Origin: Halobacillus dabanensis
Lineage (GTDB): Bacteria; Bacillota; Bacilli; Bacillales; Halobacillaceae
Direction of reading: 5' to 3'
Assembly: GCF_900114165.1 (NCBI RefSeq)
Contig: NZ_FOSB01000008.1
Span: 122,217-186,216 of the forward strand
DNA length: 64,000 bases
Below are positions 23,180 through 32,182 of this stretch, piece by piece. Under the pieces are notes generated by a model. The model was given only the letters and a program-made list of their open reading frames with translations. It did not search any database and was not told the origin of the DNA. The position numbers and the translations under genes are program-made. Positions within the stretch are counted from its first letter, which is position 1, and each line of letters begins with the position of its first letter.

Positions 23180-25933
23180 ATGTCTTACCAACCTAAATCA
23201 AACCGTAAATTTTACGCTACAGCTCTTACAACGGCTGTTGTAGCATCCGCAGTAGCACCAGCTGCTGTATCCGCAGATCATGTGTTCAGTGATGTAAAAG
23301 ATGGCGAGTATTACTCTAATGCCGTCCAATACTTAGCAGATAACGCTATTCTTCAAGGCCCTGGAGATGGTACTTTCAATCCAGACGGAGAAATCATTCG
23401 TGCTTCTGCTGCAGAAGTACTAATGAAAGCACAAGGGATCGCCCCTGGTGGAAGTGAAGACTTCTCTGATGTAGATGAAGACGACTGGTTCTATAATGCT
23501 GTCCGTGCTACTTCTCCAGCAATTTTCGAAGGTAATAACGGAGAGTTCAGCCCACAAGATAACCTGACTCGTGAACAAGCAGCAGCTATTCTTGTGCGTG
23601 CTTACGGACTAACAGGTGACACGGATCATGACTTTCCAGATGTAAAAGAAGGTAGCTGGGCGGAAGACGAAATCGCAATCGCTGCTGAAAATGGAATTAT
23701 TGAAGGTAATGAAAAAGGCGAATTCATGCCTAAAGATAACGTAACCCGTAAAGACTTTGCAGTAATGGTTTACCGTGCACTAGGAGTTGTAGACAACACT
23801 GAAGTTATTGATGCAACTACTATTAACGTCACTTTGAGCAATGGTAAAGAAACTGTAATCAACCTTGATGAGCCATTGGTTGATGGTGATAACGAAGTTA
23901 CATTCACCATTGATGGGAAAGAGTTTACTGTAACTGTAAATTATGAAGCAGATACAGAAGCTCCAGAGCTTACTGTAGAAGGTTTGGAAGATGAAAGCAC
24001 AGTTCAAGAATCTACCGTTACTTTCACAGTGGAAGCAACAGATAACGAAGACGAAGAAGTAACTCCAGTTGTAACGCTTGGCGAAGAGGAAGTTGAAGCT
24101 AACGAAGATGGTTCTTACACTGTAGAACTTGAAGAAGGCGAAAACACTGTAACTGTTACAGCAGTAGACGAAGCTGGAAACGAAGCAACAGAAGAATATA
24201 CAGTAACTTATGACGCTACAGTAGCTAATGCTACTCTAGCAGTTGAAGCTTACGAAGAACTAACTGTTGAAACATACGCTGACTATATTGAAGCAACTGA
24301 AGCTCTTCAAGCAGCAGAAGAAGCCCTTGAGCTAGTAGAAGACGAAGAAGTTACAGCTGAACTTCAAGCACGTCTAGATGCTCAAACTGAAGCTGTCGAC
24401 ACAGTACTTTCAGAAGTAGTAGACTCTGTTAACAATGCTTCTAACCAAGTAGAATTGAATGATGCTCTTACAGCATTCTTCAATAATGTCAATTCCGATC
24501 TAATCGAAGCATATCAGGGTGCACTTGATGGCACGGAAGAGACAGTAGAAGAAATCCAAGTGGATATTGATACACAAAATGCAGTAGCTGATGTGCTAGC
24601 AGCAGATACTCAAGTAGAACTTCTTGATGCTCTTCAATCTGGTGAAGAGAATGGCGTATTCTCTGATGTTCGTGAAGATTATATCGAAACATACGCTACT
24701 AATATCATAGACGTTTCAGAGGTAGATACTGCAGAAGAAATCCAAGCTATTATAGACGGTGCTACACAAGCAGTAGTTGACAATGCTATTGCTCAACTTG
24801 AAGAGGCAGAAGCCAATCCAAGTGATGATGCTGAACTGCAGGAAGCTGTCGATGCTGTAGCGGCTGTTCCATCTGATCTAGTAGATGATGAAGGAAATAG
24901 CATCCTTGATACCCTTCAAGAGCGTCTGGATAATGTAAGTGTTGTAAATGATGTTCTAGCGGCAGATCAAGTGAGCCAAGTTCGTTTACTAGAGTCACTA
25001 AATGAAAATGGATTTGAGAATGTTAATACTGACTATATTGCTGAATATGACGCAGCAATTGATGGAAGTCAAACAGTAGAAGAAATTCAAACGGTTATTG
25101 ATCGTACTAATAGCGTAGAAGCTGCTATTGATGGAATAGATGCTCTACCGTCAGTGGAAGATCTTACATTAGAAGATGCTGACGATGTAGCGGCGGTGCG
25201 TGAACTAGTAACTACAGCAACAGACAGAGATGATGTTGTTGAAGGAGATATCACTAATCTTGATGAGTTGGCAGCCCTAGAAGCACAGCTTGGAGAACTT
25301 GAAGACCAAGTAGCAATTGATGCAGCAACTGAAGCTATCGATGCGCTACCAGCTGTTGAGGATCTTACATTAGAAGATGCTGATGCAGTAGAAGCAGCAC
25401 GTGAATTAGTAACTACAGCAACAGACAGAGATGGTGTTGTTGAAGGAGATATCACTAATCTTGGGGAGTTGGCAGCCCTAGAAGCAGAATTAGTTGACCT
25501 TGAAGCAGAAGCAGAGCTTGATGCAATTGTAACTGCAGAGACTGCTGCTGAATTAGAGCCATTACTAGTTGAGCTTGAAAGTGATGCATTCAATAACCTG
25601 ACTACTGTTCAACGTTTAGAGGTTTCTGAATTATTCTTGGAGACTCTAGCCAACAATGAGTATGATTCTCTTACTGCCGTTACAGAAGCCTTGGAAGCTG
25701 AGGTTGGAGTGGAAGCTGGAGAAGATACAGAAGCAACTGGTTATTATGAGCTTCTGTTTAACGTTAACAATGCCGGTTCCATCACTGAAATGGATGGAGC
25801 ATTAACAACTCTTGATCTAGAAGAGTACGAAGCACTTTCTGCTGCTGAACAGCTGGAAGTAGCTGAAAACGTATTGAACAACGCTCCAGAAGGTGGATAC
25901 ACTTCCATTTCTGAAATCGTTGCAAACTTCTAA
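23180..25933 (+). CDS. Probable major S-layer protein (SLH N-terminal)
   Basis: A 917-aa, strongly acidic exported protein. The signal peptide is of the long type (MSYQPKSNRKFYATALTTAV...VSA/DHVFSDV). Three SLH domains lie at about 33-200. An Ig-like or cadherin-like domain follows at about 210-345 (EAPELTVEG; TDNEDEEVTP; VTAVDEAGNEATEEYTV). The rest, about 350-917, is helical repeats rich in E, D, A and V, including a nearly identical 67-residue pair (nt 25160 and 25361). Strong AGGAGG, long leader, single-gene transcript with terminator, biased codon use and low aromatic content are all expected of an abundant lattice protein. It sits between the acetylation genes and other SLH proteins. 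Identity as the main S-layer subunit is inference. Confidence 0.82.
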   Translation: MSYQPKSNRKFYATALTTAVVASAVAPAAVSADHVFSDVKDGEYYSNAVQYLADNAILQGPGDGTFNPDGEIIRASAAEVLMKAQGIAPGGSEDFSDVDEDDWFYNAVRATSPAIFEGNNGEFSPQDNLTREQAAAILVRAYGLTGDTDHDFPDVKEGSWAEDEIAIAAENGIIEGNEKGEFMPKDNVTRKDFAVMVYRALGVVDNTEVIDATTINVTLSNGKETVINLDEPLVDGDNEVTFTIDGKEFTVTVNYEADTEAPELTVEGLEDESTVQESTVTFTVEATDNEDEEVTPVVTLGEEEVEANEDGSYTVELEEGENTVTVTAVDEAGNEATEEYTVTYDATVANATLAVEAYEELTVETYADYIEATEALQAAEEALELVEDEEVTAELQARLDAQTEAVDTVLSEVVDSVNNASNQVELNDALTAFFNNVNSDLIEAYQGALDGTEETVEEIQVDIDTQNAVADVLAADTQVELLDALQSGEENGVFSDVREDYIETYATNIIDVSEVDTAEEIQAIIDGATQAVVDNAIAQLEEAEANPSDDAELQEAVDAVAAVPSDLVDDEGNSILDTLQERLDNVSVVNDVLAADQVSQVRLLESLNENGFENVNTDYIAEYDAAIDGSQTVEEIQTVIDRTNSVEAAIDGIDALPSVEDLTLEDADDVAAVRELVTTATDRDDVVEGDITNLDELAALEAQLGELEDQVAIDAATEAIDALPAVEDLTLEDADAVEAARELVTTATDRDGVVEGDITNLGELAALEAELVDLEAEAELDAIVTAETAAELEPLLVELESDAFNNLTTVQRLEVSELFLETLANNEYDSLTAVTEALEAEVGVEAGEDTEATGYYELLFNVNNAGSITEMDGALTTLDLEEYEALSAAEQLEVAENVLNNAPEGGYTSISEIVANF
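25160..25561 (+). repeat. 201-bp tandem repeat inside S-layer gene
   Basis: Two units 201 nt (67 codons) apart share long identical tracts, for example around AACTACAGCAACAGACAGAG and GTTGAAGGAGATATCACTAA. The encoded units, VEDLTLEDAD through LAALEA, differ at only a few residues. The conservation at DNA level implies recent duplication or gene conversion. Confidence 0.85.
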
Positions 25934-25949
25934 TCTAGAATCTATATTT

Positions 25950-25983
25950 AAGAAGCCAACCTTCATTGGTTGGCTTCTTTCTT
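25950..25983 (+). terminator. Intrinsic terminator of S-layer gene
   Basis: The perfect arms AAGAAGCCAACC/GGTTGGCTTCTT with a 6-nt loop are followed by TCTT. Confidence 0.9.
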
Positions 25984-26007
25984 ACATAAATGGAGGAGCT
26001 GATATAA

Positions 26008-26748
26008 ATGATGAATAGGACAACAGAGACTGGAACACGAGCTTCCGTCCACATTCAACCAATTAAAATGAAAAAGGTAACTTTCACATCCACCCCCTTT
26101 ATTAATCCTCAACAAAAGTATCAAACGATGAAAGAGCAATATAAAGATCTACTAAATAAAAATTCTCTGACAAAAGAAGACTTGGATGGTTTTCGTTCCT
26201 TAGTGGACGGTCTGGCGGCGGAAACTGATTGGTATGAAGAAGGTTTATTCAAATTACGTAAACTGAATAAAAAACATAGAAAACTACAAAAAAGTGAAAC
26301 GAAGTCTCCACATGAAACCTTGGAGGACTTACTAATCAGCCAAAAACTAGTTGACTTTATCAATATAGGTGCTTCTGGGAGAGGTTGGGTTGTGGCACGC
26401 CTCGATGAAGAAGAAATAAGAAATTTAACAGAAGAAGAAGTGAAAAAACAGGTGAATGAAAAAATTACGTTATTGGATGAACACCTGTCTTTACTTAAAG
26501 CACATGACAGAGCGGAAGGTTTTATGAGCCGTCTGGCAGAGCTGGATATTTCATTTGAAAGTGACTTGTTAGCAGGAAAGGTTGCAGAGCAATTACTTTT
26601 AGAAGACCTTTCAAAGGTGAATACACTATCTGATCTTCACAAATTAATTGCTAGTGTGAAAAAGGATATTGAAGAGACGGGAATTGTTGATAGCACCTTT
26701 GAAGAAAAGACATTTGAACAGTTTCATCAAACGGCAAAAAATGAATGA
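26008..26748 (+). CDS. Hypothetical cytosolic coiled-coil protein next to S-layer gene
   Basis: A 246-aa protein I do not recognise. It has no signal peptide or membrane segment. It is charged and largely helical: a basic stretch near 85-95 (RKLNKKHRKLQKS), a short non-helical patch (GASGRGWVVARLDEEEI), then amphipathic helices (EEEVKKQVNEKITLLDEHLS). The start follows GGAGGAG with about 9-nt spacing. It lies 25 nt after the S-layer terminator and may receive read-through. It is the only cytosolic product in this SLH stretch, so a role in S-layer protein handling or control is possible but unproven. Confidence 0.6.
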   Translation: MMNRTTETGTRASVHIQPIKMKKVTFTSTPFINPQQKYQTMKEQYKDLLNKNSLTKEDLDGFRSLVDGLAAETDWYEEGLFKLRKLNKKHRKLQKSETKSPHETLEDLLISQKLVDFINIGASGRGWVVARLDEEEIRNLTEEEVKKQVNEKITLLDEHLSLLKAHDRAEGFMSRLAELDISFESDLLAGKVAEQLLLEDLSKVNTLSDLHKLIASVKKDIEETGIVDSTFEEKTFEQFHQTAKNE

Positions 26749-26823
26749 TTAAGAAAGCAGTTAGTTATGGAGTGCAAAGTAAAATAATAGGATTTCTCTT
26801 CTGAAGCTGATTTTCAGGTCTAT

Positions 26824-26849
26824 ATAACTAGGTGTATACACCTAGTTAT
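26824..26849. promoter_or_regulatory. 26-bp perfect palindrome: terminator or operator
   Basis: ATAACTAGGTGTA is followed at once by its exact complement. As RNA it makes a hairpin ahead of TTCTT and could end the gene at 26008. As DNA it is a symmetrical site about 100 nt before the next SLH gene and could bind a dimeric regulator. Confidence 0.5.
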
Positions 26850-26946
26850 TTCTTAAAGTATATAGATTCACGAATATTGTGACATTTATCTCCTGGTGTG
26901 TAGTACAATGAAATTAGTAATTTCTGTAAGGAGGAATGTTATTCTT

Positions 26947-28161
26947 ATGAAGAAGTTTTTAACGTGTGTACTATCACTGACATTTGTATTTTCGCTCTTT
27001 ACCACAAGTGTGAGTGCTGCAGACGGATTCCCGGATCTCGATCAGGTAAAATGGGCGAAGGATGAAATACTATATCTCCATGAAGAAGAAATTATTAATG
27101 GATTGCCTGATGGCACATTCGGTCCTAAGGAAAACGTTACTCGAGCACAAGTAGCAGTTATGCTCGTTAGAGATCTTTATCCAGATCAAACGGCTGAGAA
27201 AACGCCCCCTTTTGATGATTTATCAGAAACTGCCTACTATTATGATGAGATAGCTGTCGCTTATGGAAAAGGCATCATCAAGGGCGATGGAGAAAACATG
27301 AGACCAAAGGATTCAATAACTCGGGCAGAAGCTGTAGTTATGGTTGATCGCGCATACGACATTAAAAGAGATGGGGAAGTCTATGGTTTCCCTGATGCTG
27401 ATAATATTCCGTGGGCAACGGAAAGCATATTAGACTTGACTTCCCAACACATCATCAATGGTACACCTGATGGCACATTCAACCCTTTCGAAAATATTAT
27501 ACGTGCATCGTTCGCTAAAGTGTTAGCCGCAACAATAGAGCCCTCTTTTCGTAGTTTGAGTGAAAGACAAATCTCTCAAAAGGTGGATACCTTACAGGAT
27601 AAAGTTCACACGACTTTGTACGACGATTTGAAAGAGTACGGAGCGGATAGGGAAGATCGTAATTATCAAAGAATCGAAGAAGAAATCGCTCAGTATGCAA
27701 CGGGTGACTTTAGCGAAGAAGTAGAAAGAGCCTATTATGATGCCTGCTTAAGCTGTGACACGTTATACTATTTCCATGATTTTGCATGGGATATCCATAC
27801 AAATGTGATTGAAAACAACAGAGAAAGAATCATTGTGGAAACAGCACAGCCAGAATCTTTTGGGTACTTGGGTTCATTTGAAACCATTACCCTATTGAAA
27901 GTAGATGGCAAATGGAAGTTGGATGCTATCGACGGTAAACGCTTTGATGATGAACGCCACCTTGACCTTACAGTAGATCAGGCGGAGCAAAGAATAGCTG
28001 ATGAGATAGACGAAAACGATGTTACTTTCTTATACACCTATGAAAAACGCACACAGGATCTCGGGGGAGATTATTATTATACCAATATTCATGTATTCGA
28101 AAACAATGAAGACGGTTCTGAAATAGAAGTGGATGCCTCCACCGGTGGGATTCTGCTTTAA
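26947..28161 (+). CDS. SLH protein with NTF2-like and PepSY-like C-terminus, copy 1
   Basis: A 404-aa exported protein. The signal peptide is MKKFLTCVLSLTFVFSL... cut after SVSA. Three SLH domains lie at about 25-205 (EIINGLPDGTFGPKENVTRA; GIIKGDGENMRP; HIINGTPDGTFNP). A C-terminal part of about 190 residues resembles an NTF2-like fold (VDTLQDKVHTTLYDDLKEYG ... FETITLLKVDGKWKLDAIDGK), then a tail resembling PepSY (YYYTNIHVFENN ... IEVDASTGGIL). A CLSC (CxxC) motif lies in the NTF2-like part. ATG 26947 is about 12 nt behind AAGGAGG; the longer frame from 26896 lacks a ribosome site. The paralogue follows at 28347. Domain fits are by eye. Confidence 0.8.
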   Translation: MKKFLTCVLSLTFVFSLFTTSVSAADGFPDLDQVKWAKDEILYLHEEEIINGLPDGTFGPKENVTRAQVAVMLVRDLYPDQTAEKTPPFDDLSETAYYYDEIAVAYGKGIIKGDGENMRPKDSITRAEAVVMVDRAYDIKRDGEVYGFPDADNIPWATESILDLTSQHIINGTPDGTFNPFENIIRASFAKVLAATIEPSFRSLSERQISQKVDTLQDKVHTTLYDDLKEYGADREDRNYQRIEEEIAQYATGDFSEEVERAYYDACLSCDTLYYFHDFAWDIHTNVIENNRERIIVETAQPESFGYLGSFETITLLKVDGKWKLDAIDGKRFDDERHLDLTVDQAEQRIADEIDENDVTFLYTYEKRTQDLGGDYYYTNIHVFENNEDGSEIEVDASTGGILL

Positions 28162-28180
28162 GGAACGGGTTTAAAAGGAT

Positions 28181-28225
28181 AATCATAAAAAGGCTTCTGT
28201 ACAATACAGAAGCCTTTTTATGATT
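28181..28225 (+). terminator. Intrinsic terminator
   Basis: Twenty-one-bp perfect arms around CAA, with an internal T5 run. The loop region TTCTGTACAATACAGAA is repeated in the terminator of the paralogue at 29590. Confidence 0.9.
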
Positions 28226-28346
28226 ATAATGAAAAATAATCTTTATAGAAGAATAGATTCATAGGTGAAAAGACTTAAAAACTCAACAAATCCCTTATTA
28301 TATATAGTATAATTGGAATATTACATATACAGGAGGATGTTGGATA

Positions 28347-29579
28347 TTGAGGAAAATTGTTTCATTTGTGTTTGCAATTACATTGGTATTATCCTTTTCT
28401 AACTACTACGTCAGTGCGGAGAATTTCCCGGATTTGGATACAACCCCTTGGGCAAAAGAAGAAATAATATTCTTGAATGAACAAGGAATTATTAACGGGT
28501 TACCAGATGGGAAATTTGGCCCTAAGGTTAATGTAACCCGTGCACAAGTAGCCGTTATGTTAGTAAGGGATCTTTACCCGAATGAAAGTCCCCGAGCTGA
28601 ACCGCCTTTTAATGATCTATCAGAAACTGCCTATTATTATGATGATTTGGTCGTCGCCTATGAAAAAGGCATTATGCAAGGTGATGGGGAAAACATGAGA
28701 CCTACAGATTACATAAGCCGCGCAGAAGTAGCGGTCATGGTGGATCGCGCTTACGAAATAAAACGGAACGAAGAAGTCTATGGTTTTTCTGACGCCAATA
28801 ATATCTCTTGGGCAACGGAAAGTATTTTAGACCTTAACTCTCTCCATATTATAAATGGTCTTCCAGACGGCACATTTAAACCGTTTAAGAATATTACTCG
28901 GGCAGAATTTGCAAAGGTCTTAGCTGCAACGATTGAGCCCTCATTTAGGAAAGACACGACTCCAGAGCTGTTGAGCAACAGCCAAATAGCTGCTAAAGTG
29001 GATCAGCTCCAGGATAAGGTATTCCATACGATGTATGATGACTTGATGGAGCATGCGATTTATCCTTCAGATAATCGAGATTATAATAGAATAGAAGGCG
29101 ATCTGAATCCTTATATAACAGATGATTTCAATACAGTCGTTGAACGTGCTTATTATAATGCTTGCGTAGAATGTGACAGCTTATACTTTGCGAAAAATTT
29201 CGCATGGGATATCCATACGAATGTTTTAGAAAATAACCAAAATGAAATTATTGTGGAAACAGCGCAGTTGGAAAATTATGCATATTATGGATCATTTGAA
29301 ATAATAACGTTGCAGAAAGAAGAAGGGAACTGGAAGCTGCAGGCTCGGGATTGGAAGAGGTTTGAGGCCCGACGCCATTTGAATCTGACTGTTGATCAAG
29401 CAAAGCAGAGGATTATAGATCATACGAACACCACGGATATCAGCTATTGGTATTCTTATGATAGATATAATGAGGATGCAGAGGGCGATTACTACATCAC
29501 TAAAGTATACGTATTCATGGATAATAAGTCGGGAGATGAAATAGAAGTAGATTCATCCACTGGTGGAATCCCAATCTAA
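28347..29579 (+). CDS. SLH protein with NTF2-like and PepSY-like C-terminus, copy 2
   Basis: A 410-aa paralogue of the protein at 26947, with the same order: signal peptide (IVSFVFAITLVLSFSNYYVSA), three SLH domains to about 205, an NTF2-like part, and a PepSY-like tail ending EIEVDSSTGGIPI. The CxxC motif is kept as CVEC, and the flanking FAWDIHTNVLENN and IIVETAQ are nearly unchanged. It starts at TTG 28347, 10 nt behind AGGAGG. Its terminator is also a copy of the first gene's. This is a tandem duplication that has diverged mainly at silent and surface positions; both copies appear intact. Confidence 0.8.
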   Translation: MRKIVSFVFAITLVLSFSNYYVSAENFPDLDTTPWAKEEIIFLNEQGIINGLPDGKFGPKVNVTRAQVAVMLVRDLYPNESPRAEPPFNDLSETAYYYDDLVVAYEKGIMQGDGENMRPTDYISRAEVAVMVDRAYEIKRNEEVYGFSDANNISWATESILDLNSLHIINGLPDGTFKPFKNITRAEFAKVLAATIEPSFRKDTTPELLSNSQIAAKVDQLQDKVFHTMYDDLMEHAIYPSDNRDYNRIEGDLNPYITDDFNTVVERAYYNACVECDSLYFAKNFAWDIHTNVLENNQNEIIVETAQLENYAYYGSFEIITLQKEEGNWKLQARDWKRFEARRHLNLTVDQAKQRIIDHTNTTDISYWYSYDRYNEDAEGDYYITKVYVFMDNKSGDEIEVDSSTGGIPI

Positions 29580-29589
29580 TAATTACTAA

Positions 29590-29630
29590 GAATGAAAGGT
29601 TTCTGTACAATACAGAAGCCTTTCATTTTT
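29590..29630 (+). terminator. Intrinsic terminator (duplicate type)
   Basis: The arms AATGAAAGG-TTCTGTA/TACAGAA-CCTTTCATT are followed by T4. The core equals that of the terminator at 28181. Confidence 0.88.
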
Positions 29631-29916
29631 ATCCCGAACAGAAACTCTCATCTGTTATTTCCACATACCCTGCACCTCCTTCCCGACAAAGCCGGAAAAG
29701 AATCCCCGTCATTTCATCATGTAATAAATATGAAGCGTATGTAAAAACTCTCTTGAATTAGAAAAATATGTAGGAATTCTGCGAAAATTCTTGTAATATA
29801 AAACTATAGATACATAGTCTTCGAGCGATAGTAGGAGGGATAAATAGGCTCTCAGTTCGTAGAAAGACGTAGACGTAAGTAGTTTATTCGAAACCATTCA
29901 AGGAGGAATCATTACA
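29631..29916 (+). other. Intergenic leader region, SLH nucleotidase
   Basis: These 286 bases have no gene. AT-rich sequence near 29790-29815 (TTGTAATATAAAACTATAG) may hold the -10, and AAGGAGGA lies 10 nt before the start codon at 29917. Confidence 0.4.
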
Positions 29917-32127
29917 ATGAAGAACTTGAACAACCACAAAGGGAAAATTTCGATTACAGCCGCTGGGGCAGCGATGCTTGCCGCTTCCCTTACACCAGCT
30001 GCAACAGTATCCGCTGACCACATTTTCCCAGACGTTTCAGAAGACCACATGTACCATGACATCATCCATGACCTACACGAAGCAGGAGTTGTAAATGGGT
30101 ATATCGACGGGACTTTTAGCACCGCAGACCCGGTGACAAGAGCACAAGCAGCTAAGATGATGGCGAACATGTTGGACTTGGATACTAGTAATACCGATTC
30201 TAAGTTTTCCGATGTTTCCGAAAATGCCTGGTATGCAGGTTCTGTCCATGCACTTAGCGAGGCAGGCTATATTGATGGTGTTGGAAATGGTAAGTTCGCC
30301 CCAGATAGAGAAATGAGCCGTGCGGAGTTTGCGGAACTGATTGTGGATGCCTACGACTTGGAAATAAAAGAAATCGATCATCCTTTTGAAGATTTGAAAG
30401 AAGGGTCCTGGTACGAGTCGGCTGTTGTGACATTGTACGCCCACGGATTGATTTCCGGCCTCTCAGAAACAGAGTTCGGCCCTGACTATAAAATTAAGCG
30501 TGGAGACTTTGCCTGGTTATTAGCGACAACAGACTATAAGTTTGGTGATAAACTTCCGAAACCTGAAAAAGAAAACTATGAGCTCTCCTTGATGCACACG
30601 AATGATACGCATGGTCATTTAGATGATATCGCTCGCAGAGTTACAGCAGTGGAAGAAGTGCGGGAAGAAAACCCAGATGCCCTGCTTCTTGATGCCGGGG
30701 ATGTGTTCTCAGGGACTTTATATTTCAATGAATTCAAAGGACAGGCAGATCTGGAGTTCATGAACATGATGGATTACGACATGATGACATTCGGAAACCA
30801 TGAATTCGATCTTGGTTCAAGCCCAGAAGGTCATGAGGCGTTAGCTGACTTTGTTAAGGGAGCAGAGTTCCCATTCGTAAGTTCAAATGTGGACTTCAGT
30901 CAAGATGAAAACATGGCAGGCTTGTATAAAAAATATGTCAGTAAACTACCTTCTGATGGAATGGCTTACAATAGTGTCATCAAGAAAGTGGATGGAGAAG
31001 AGGTTGGTTTCTTCGGCCTCACAACGGAAGAAACAGCAGAGATTTCCAGTCCAGCTGATGTCCAATTTGAAGACTACATCGAAACAGCCGAGGATCGTGT
31101 AGAAGCACTGGAAGAACTCGGTGTCGATAAAATTGTAGCTCTGACTCACATCGGTTATGACGATAACTCAGCCTATGATAATGATCAACTGTTAGCGGAA
31201 GTAGACGGTATCGATATCATTGTTGGTGGCCACACCCACTCTGCATTAGATAAGCCGGTGGAAGTGACGACAGATGAGAATGGTGATCCTAAAGACCCGA
31301 CCATTATCGTTCAAGCAGGTCAATATGGAGGGAACTTAGGTACATTAGATGTTGAATTCGACGAAAACGGTGTCGTCGTCGGCTATGCTGGAGAATTGAT
31401 CGATGTCTCTGAAAAAGAAGAGGATCCGGAAGCTGCGGAAATCCTTGAAAAATATGCGGACCAGGTAGAAGAAGTCAGAAATGAAGAAAGTGGTGGAGTT
31501 GCTGCAGAAGCGTTTCCTAATCCACGTGGAACAGATGAAGACCCAACGAGTGTAAGGAATAGTGAAACAGCACTTGGAAACTTAATTACAGATGGAATGC
31601 TTGCCAAAGCACAAGAATTCAACAGCGAAACAATAGCTGCTTTCCAAAACTCCGGAGGTATTCGTACTTCGATTGATGAAGGCCCGATTACAATCGGTGA
31701 AATCCTGACGGTTATGCCATTTGGTAATACATTAGCAACAATGGAGCTGACAGGTGCTGAGGTGAAAGAAGCGTTAGAACATAGTGTCAGCAATGCTCCA
31801 GGCGAAAGTGGTGGCTTCCTGCAAGTGTCCGGCTTGAACTATACGTATGATAGCTCAGAGGCTGTAGGAGAGCGCGTTCAGGAAGTTACCCTTAACCAGG
31901 GCGGTGAATGGGTAGCATTAGATGAGAACGAAACATATGTAATTGCTACAAATGCCTTTACAGCTAAAGGTGGAGACGGTTATGAAGTCTTTGCAAATGC
32001 TTATGACGAAGGTCGAGTGACGGACCTTGGCCTTTCTGATTGGGAAGTCTTCCGTGAATATGTAGCGGAAAAAGGAACAGTTGAACCAGTCATCGAAGAT
32101 CGTATCCAGGATGTAGCAGGCGAATAA
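29917..32127 (+). CDS. SLH-anchored 5'-nucleotidase / 2',3'-cyclic phosphodiesterase
   Basis: A 736-aa exported enzyme. The signal peptide is long and ends TVSA/DHIFPDV, matching that of the S-layer protein at 23180. Three SLH domains lie at about 33-210. The metallophosphatase domain follows at about 220-500, with UshA-family metal motifs LMHTNDTHGH, LLDAGDVFSGT, TFGNHEFD, ALTHIGYDDN and VGGHTHSALD. The C-terminal nucleotide-binding domain at about 520-730 has FQNSGGIRTSI and ITIGEILTVMPFGNTLATME. It would release phosphate and nucleosides from outer nucleotides at the cell surface. Strong AAGGAGG; single-gene unit with terminator. Confidence 0.94.
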   Translation: MKNLNNHKGKISITAAGAAMLAASLTPAATVSADHIFPDVSEDHMYHDIIHDLHEAGVVNGYIDGTFSTADPVTRAQAAKMMANMLDLDTSNTDSKFSDVSENAWYAGSVHALSEAGYIDGVGNGKFAPDREMSRAEFAELIVDAYDLEIKEIDHPFEDLKEGSWYESAVVTLYAHGLISGLSETEFGPDYKIKRGDFAWLLATTDYKFGDKLPKPEKENYELSLMHTNDTHGHLDDIARRVTAVEEVREENPDALLLDAGDVFSGTLYFNEFKGQADLEFMNMMDYDMMTFGNHEFDLGSSPEGHEALADFVKGAEFPFVSSNVDFSQDENMAGLYKKYVSKLPSDGMAYNSVIKKVDGEEVGFFGLTTEETAEISSPADVQFEDYIETAEDRVEALEELGVDKIVALTHIGYDDNSAYDNDQLLAEVDGIDIIVGGHTHSALDKPVEVTTDENGDPKDPTIIVQAGQYGGNLGTLDVEFDENGVVVGYAGELIDVSEKEEDPEAAEILEKYADQVEEVRNEESGGVAAEAFPNPRGTDEDPTSVRNSETALGNLITDGMLAKAQEFNSETIAAFQNSGGIRTSIDEGPITIGEILTVMPFGNTLATMELTGAEVKEALEHSVSNAPGESGGFLQVSGLNYTYDSSEAVGERVQEVTLNQGGEWVALDENETYVIATNAFTAKGGDGYEVFANAYDEGRVTDLGLSDWEVFREYVAEKGTVEPVIEDRIQDVAGE

Positions 32128-32136
32128 AAACATAGT

Positions 32137-32173
32137 AAAAGGCGCAATCCTTAATGGGGATTGCGCCTTTTCT
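32137..32173 (+). terminator. Intrinsic terminator
   Basis: The perfect arms AAAAGGCGCAATCC/GGATTGCGCCTTTT with a short loop lie between convergent genes and could serve both. Confidence 0.9.
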
Positions 32174-32182
32174 ATGAAACTC

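Noticed and set aside
25160..25561. CRISPR-like repetition
   Set aside because: The repeats are 201 bp, contiguous, in frame and coding, without spacers.
25087..25593. 168-aa serine-rich frame antisense to the S-layer gene
   Set aside because: It is a mirror of Glu/Asp/Ala-rich codons and repeats in the real gene, with no ribosome site or recognisable domain.
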